This document shows, one piece after another, positions 39,401-45,400 of a DNA stretch of 64,000 bases. The translations under genes and the position numbers were made by a program. Origin of the DNA: Carya illinoinensis (lineage: Eukaryota; Streptophyta; Magnoliopsida; Fagales; Juglandaceae); NCBI RefSeq assembly GCF_018687715.1, contig NC_056766.1:28362433-28426432 (forward strand), written 5' to 3'. Numbering within the stretch: the first letter of the stretch is position 1; each line of letters starts with the position of its first letter. The notes under the pieces were generated by a model, which saw only the letters and a program-made list of their open reading frames with translations, made no database searches and was not told the origin of the DNA.

Positions 39401-42400
39401 AATGCCAGATTCATTCCAGCACTTGCTCTTTTTTCCAATGAGGATGGCTTTGGTTATAGTAAGATATGATTAACTGAGGTTGTTCAAACAATAACAAATC
39501 AAACTCCTCATAAAGAATCTATTAATAAGATTATTTATTCAATACTATTCAGAGATTGTGCATGGCCCAAAAAACTATGGAAATGGAAGTAAAAGGGCAA
39601 AAAAAAATACAATCGCTAACTCTTTTAATTTGCTAAGACTTATGTAAAACTTACTGTTGAGAGTTCAGCAGATAATCGGTCTTCATTGGCAGCAGCAGTA
39701 TGTTTAGATGAACACAGTTCCTACACATGTCAAAGAAAAACCTATAAGGCACTTGCCACAAAATGAATGCCACGCAAAACAATTTAGAAGGTCCAAAAGA
39801 ACATATCACACCTCTTGCAACGATGTTAGTTTTGTTTCTAGCTCCCTCACTCTTTCCTTGTTCCATTGTAATGAACTAGAGCATTCATTGGATTGCCTCT
39901 CGATCTAAAGCATTAAAAGAAAATTCAAATTTGGCACAACAATAATATTATTTTTTTTTTTTATGAGGAAATTAAAACAAAACTTATATTATAATAAAGC
40001 TTAGCTAATAAAATGCAACTTGTAAAGGCATTCTTACATCTGCAAGCTTAGTGGACATATCAGCCTCAAGATCATTATATTTTCTACGTAGCTCAGCGAG
40101 ACTATCAACTTTGTCAGTCAACTCATCATTCAGCCAAACATTATGCCTCTCAATAAGCTCTTTCTCCTGCTCAAATCCAAACACAATTATGGTCCAAATA
40201 AACCACAAAAGAAAGCAATAGAAGATGGAAGAGAGGGTAAAATTAGGTACTCATAGCCAGAACCTAGCATAAACATACCATAAGAACAGAATGGATATTA
40301 AAAGCAAACATGTCTCTGAGTCCTTTAAAATTAGAAAAAAAATTAACCGTTCCTTTTAAGATGGGTCACAGTTAGTTTTAGCCACCAGACATTTTAAGAG
40401 AATAACTTTCATGATAAAGAAAATTCTCTATCATGAAAATTCTCTCCATACACCTAAAGTTTTCTCATGAGGAAAAGTGAAAACTTTCCTTTTGGTGAAG
40501 CTTGAGGTTGCTAAATCTTGAGTGGGATGGGGCATTCAAAATTTGTGGTTATAGAAGCTAAGGAGTTCAAGGTTTTTAGAGATGGGTTGCAAGTGTTCAT
40601 TATCGAGAGAGGGAGAAGAGTGATAACAGAAATGTGTTTGGGTCTGAACACGGTTAGATGGTTCATTACATCCATGGAAGATTGTCTGAAAAGTGGGAGG
40701 AAGGTGTTCTATTCTGCCCATCGAGAAGGAGGAAGAGGTTACACTGTGCAGAGATGCTCCAACTTCAGGGGTGGGTACATGGAGGTGGTAGCATATGGCG
40801 GAGGTGGCCATAGAAACTCTATTTGTATACCAGAGGACAAAGATGGTATGGGATGGAGGATGTTGATGGAGGTGTTGAGGGAGGTGGGAAGAGGCCCTGC
40901 TTTCCCACCACCACCATGGAAGGCTGTGCAATATGCCTCTCGATCGTATAGGGAGGCTCTTCAACAGAGGCCTAGCAACCAGCTTTCCAATGTTAGAATG
41001 GGGGACAAACCAAGAGGTAGGGTAGGTCTGCTGAGAGCAGATTTTCCAGCTGCTACTAAGAGCGTAGTAGGAAATGGCAAAGAAAATGATGGCCATAATA
41101 TGGAAATGGACGAAGGCGTGTTACAGGAGCTGATGGCACAAGTTAAAGCCATGTAGGAAAAAATTGAATGGCTTATCAAACGGGCGGAAGAAAAACGAGA
41201 CATGGGCTTAGGCTTGGACCTGGGCCACGTTCCAGAAGTGCCTGTGGGTCAAGACTCGGTGGCTGGGCTGAAAGGTAAAGGGCTGAATCTCGGCCCAAGC
41301 CCGAGAAAGAAGTGGGTGGATACGAGGAGGAGGCTACCCATTTCATCCGAAATTTCGGCCAAGCTGAAATTTGCCATATCGGAGCCGATATTTGGGCCAA
41401 GGGTGACAAAGTCGACCCAGAAATTTTCGATGGACTCCAGGGAGGCAGACAGTGGTCCGATGGAGGCCAACTTAGCAATGGTTACGGAAGAGGGGGAATT
41501 TCTGGGCAACAACAAAGATTTTATGGACCTGTCTTCGTGTAACCCAATCTCTGTGGATGAAGAGCTGAACTCGCCGATGGGACAGAAAATGCCAACAACT
41601 TCAGAACTGACTTTGTGCAACCCGATGTCACTGCAGGAGATCTAGAGCACGCCGACGAGTGAGCCGAGAAGCGCTAGAAGGCTACTGAGTGTGATGGAAA
41701 GCTTTGGACAGACACAGACTAAGACGATGGAGGAAGAGGAACCCCTAGCAAGAGAAGAACAGCCTAGGCCTGGGGAAGATGCTGAAATTCTAGATATAGA
41801 AGGGGTTAAAGCTTCTCGGGTAGGGGAAAAAGTGGAAGAGAGGGAGAGAAGGGAAGTGGAGGGGGAAGGTTCAATGGTTCTGTTTGAGGGAGAGGACTTC
41901 TCAGAGGAAGATCCTTCTCCAATAAGCATGATAACTCCCTTACCTCATAATTGGGTCTTGAACAAGGTGATAGAGATGCAGAGTGTGGTGGGGATCTCGT
42001 GTGTGGACTACGAAGACCAATTTAAGTCACTGCTAACAACCATTGAGGCCAGTCACTATCAACATGGTGCAATATCAAAAAAAAGTAGGGAGTTGAGAAG
42101 GCTTACTTGGTCTATCAATTATGATGGCAAAGATGGAAAGGAGAGGAGTACAAGTCGTAGTATAAATAAGGGAATGGCTGTTTCAATTGTTAAATAAAGC
42201 CAAAAATTCTGAGTTGGAATGTACGGGGGTTGAATGAGGTTAGCAAATGCCTCCGGGTACGATCTTTGTTGAGACAATGGAAGCTGGACATTATTTGCTT
42301 GCAGGAAACAAAATTGAAGATTATTACAAGAAAAGTCATAAGGAGTTTATGAAGCTGCCAATTTGCAGGATGGTCCTATTTACCTTCGAAAGGGGCCTCG

Positions 42401-45400
42401 GAGGGAGTATTGGTTATGTGGGATAAATGGGTGGTGGAGAATATTGATAAGTTTGTGGGAAAATATTCGGTGGGATGCTCGTTCAAAAACTTCGAAGATG
42501 GGTTTGTGTGGGCTTTCGCCGGCATTTATGGTCCTAATTTGGATTGTGAGCAGCGGTTGCTTTGGGATGAACTTGCAGGCATAGCTTCATGTTGGGAGGT
42601 TCCATGGTGTTTTGGAGGAGATTTTAATGTGACTAGATTTCCTAGCGAAAGATCGGGGGAGGGACGACAAAACTTTGCTATGAGGGAATTTTCAGAAATT
42701 ATTTATGAGCTGGAATTAATGGATATACCACTAATGGGGGGTGATTATACTTGGTCCTCAAACCAAGCCTGGTCAAGACTAGACAGATTCTTAATATCTC
42801 CTTCTTGGGAGGAATATTATCCAGATCTCTCTCAAAAAAGGCTCCCTAGGATTTGTTCGGACCACTTTCCCATTTTGCTGGATTGTGGAGGGATCCCAGG
42901 GGGTAGAAGACCTTTTAAATTTGAGAATATGTGGTTAAAACATGAGGGGTTTGTGGAGCTGGTGGGACAATGGTGGAGCTCATATCATTTACAGGGCAAC
43001 CCGAGTAATGTATTGCCTGGAAAGTTGAAGGCTTTGAAAAAGGATTTGAATTTATGGAATGAGCAAATATTTGGTGATGTTACGCTACAAAAAAAAAAAA
43101 AAAATCTGCTTCAAGAGTTACAAAGCTTGGAGGGAGTAGGAGATGAGAGCAATCGCAAAGGGCAAGTCGTTGCTGATTTGGAAAGAACGATTCTTATGGA
43201 GGAAATTAAGTGGCAACAAAAGTCAAGGGCATTGTGGCTTAGGGAGGGAAATAGGTGCACGAAGTTTTTTCACCATATTGCAAAATCTCACAGGAAGTTC
43301 AATACCATTAAGTCCCTAAACGTGGATGGCGGTGCACTTACAGATCAAGCTGAAATTAAGAATCATGTGGCTGGACACTTTGAACATTTGTTATCAGAAC
43401 CTCATGATTGGAGACCTACATTAGACAGATTAGCTTTTGAGCACATCGACCAAAGTAGTATGGTTTGGTTGAAGAGACCATTTGAAGAGGAAGAGGTACA
43501 CATAGTAATCAAGAAAATGAATAGAGACAAAGCACCGGGCCCAGATGGCTTTACTATGGCTTTCTTTCAGAAGTGCTGGGAGGTGGTGAGAGAACATGTT
43601 ATGCATGTTTTCCAGGAATTTTTCACATATGGTAAATTCGAGAAGAGTTTAAATGCTACTTTCATCGCACTGGTCCCAAAAAAAAGGGTGCTATAGAGGT
43701 GCAAAATTTCAGGCCTATTAGTCTGATGGGGAGCATATATAAGATAATTTCTGAAGTCCTGGCTAATAGAATGAGCACAGTTATGTATAAACTTATTTCT
43801 AAGACTCGAAATGCTTTTGTGAGAGGGCGCCAAATAGTGGATTCGGTTCTTATAGCAAATAAGTGCTTGGACTACAGGATCAAGTCGGGAGAGCCATGTA
43901 TTTTATGCAAATTAGACATGGAAAAGACCTATGCTCATGTCAACTGGGACTTCTTGTTATTCATGTTGAGCCGATGTGGTTTTGGGACAAGATGGAGAAA
44001 GTGGATGAGACATTGTGTATCAATGGCTCGTTTCTCAGTGTTAGTAAATGGAGATTCGGTGGGCTTCTTTAATAGCTCACGGGGACTACGACAAAGTCAT
44101 CCATTATTACCCCTTTTATTTGTCATCGTAATGGAGGCCCTAAGTCGAATGCTGACAGCTGCAGTGGAGGGGGGATTCTTGGCTGGTTTTGTAATGGGAA
44201 ACATCAACATCTCACATATTTTGTTTGCGGATGACACATTGCTGTTTTGTGAGGCAAATGCAGGACATGTACAAGCTTTGAAGGCCATTTTATTGTGTTT
44301 TGAAGCGGTATCTGGGTTAAAGATTAATCTTGCAAAGACGGAGATAGTTGCGGTTGGTGAGGTGAGGAACATTAGAGGGTTGGCCAACATTTTGGGATGC
44401 AGAGTCTCTTCTTTGCCATTGAAGTATCTTGGCCTCCCCCTTGGGGGCTACATTCAAAGCCAAGGTAATTTGGGAGGAGGTGTTGGAGAAATTAGAGAAT
44501 AAATTGGCCGAGCAGAAAAGGTTGTATTTAACTAAAGGGGGCCGGACCACTCTTATCAAGAGCACACTATCCAACCTTCATACATACTACTTCTCTATTT
44601 CCTCTCCCCGCCAACATAGCAACAAAAATGGAGAAACTTCAACGTGATTTTCTGTGGAGTGGCTTAGGCGAGGAGCTCAAATTCCATCTAGTAGGGTGGA
44701 ATAAGGTGTGTACTCCGTTGAGAGATGGGGGCTTGGGGGTCCGGAATGTGAGAGCCTTTAATGAGGCATTATTAGGAAAATGGTTATGGCGGTATAACAA
44801 GGAAAGGGGAGCCTTATGGAAAGAAGTGATTGATATGAAGTATGGAAGTGAATGGGGGGGTTGGTGCTCTAAGGAAAGTAGGGGGGCATATAGGGTGGGG
44901 TTATGGAAGTACACAAGGAAAGGTTGGTGTACCTTTGCTAGTAACACTCGTCTGTGTGGGGAATGGCATGAGGGTCAGCTTTTGGAATGAAGTGTGGGTG
45001 GGAGACACGGTTCTAAAGAGGTTTATCCTAAGATTTTCAGAATTGCTTGGGACAAAGAAGCAATGGTGGCTGATTTGAGGGTAATAAGTAATGATACATA
45101 GGAGTGGAATATAAGTCTTACCCGGGATGCACATGATTGGGAAGTTACCGGGATGGCGGAGTTTCTCAGCTTGTTGTATAACACGGTTATTGATGCTACA
45201 AGTGAGGACAAGATAGTATGGAAACCTTCGAGGAAATGGAAGTTTTCTGTGTGCTCCTTTTATGATACAATTACTATGCAGCGAAGACAACAATTTTCCT
45301 TGGAAGAACATTTGGAGGAGCAAAGCACCTAAAAAGGTTGCATTCTTTGTATGGATAGCAGCATTAGGGAAGATTCTTACCATAGACAATCTAAGAAGAA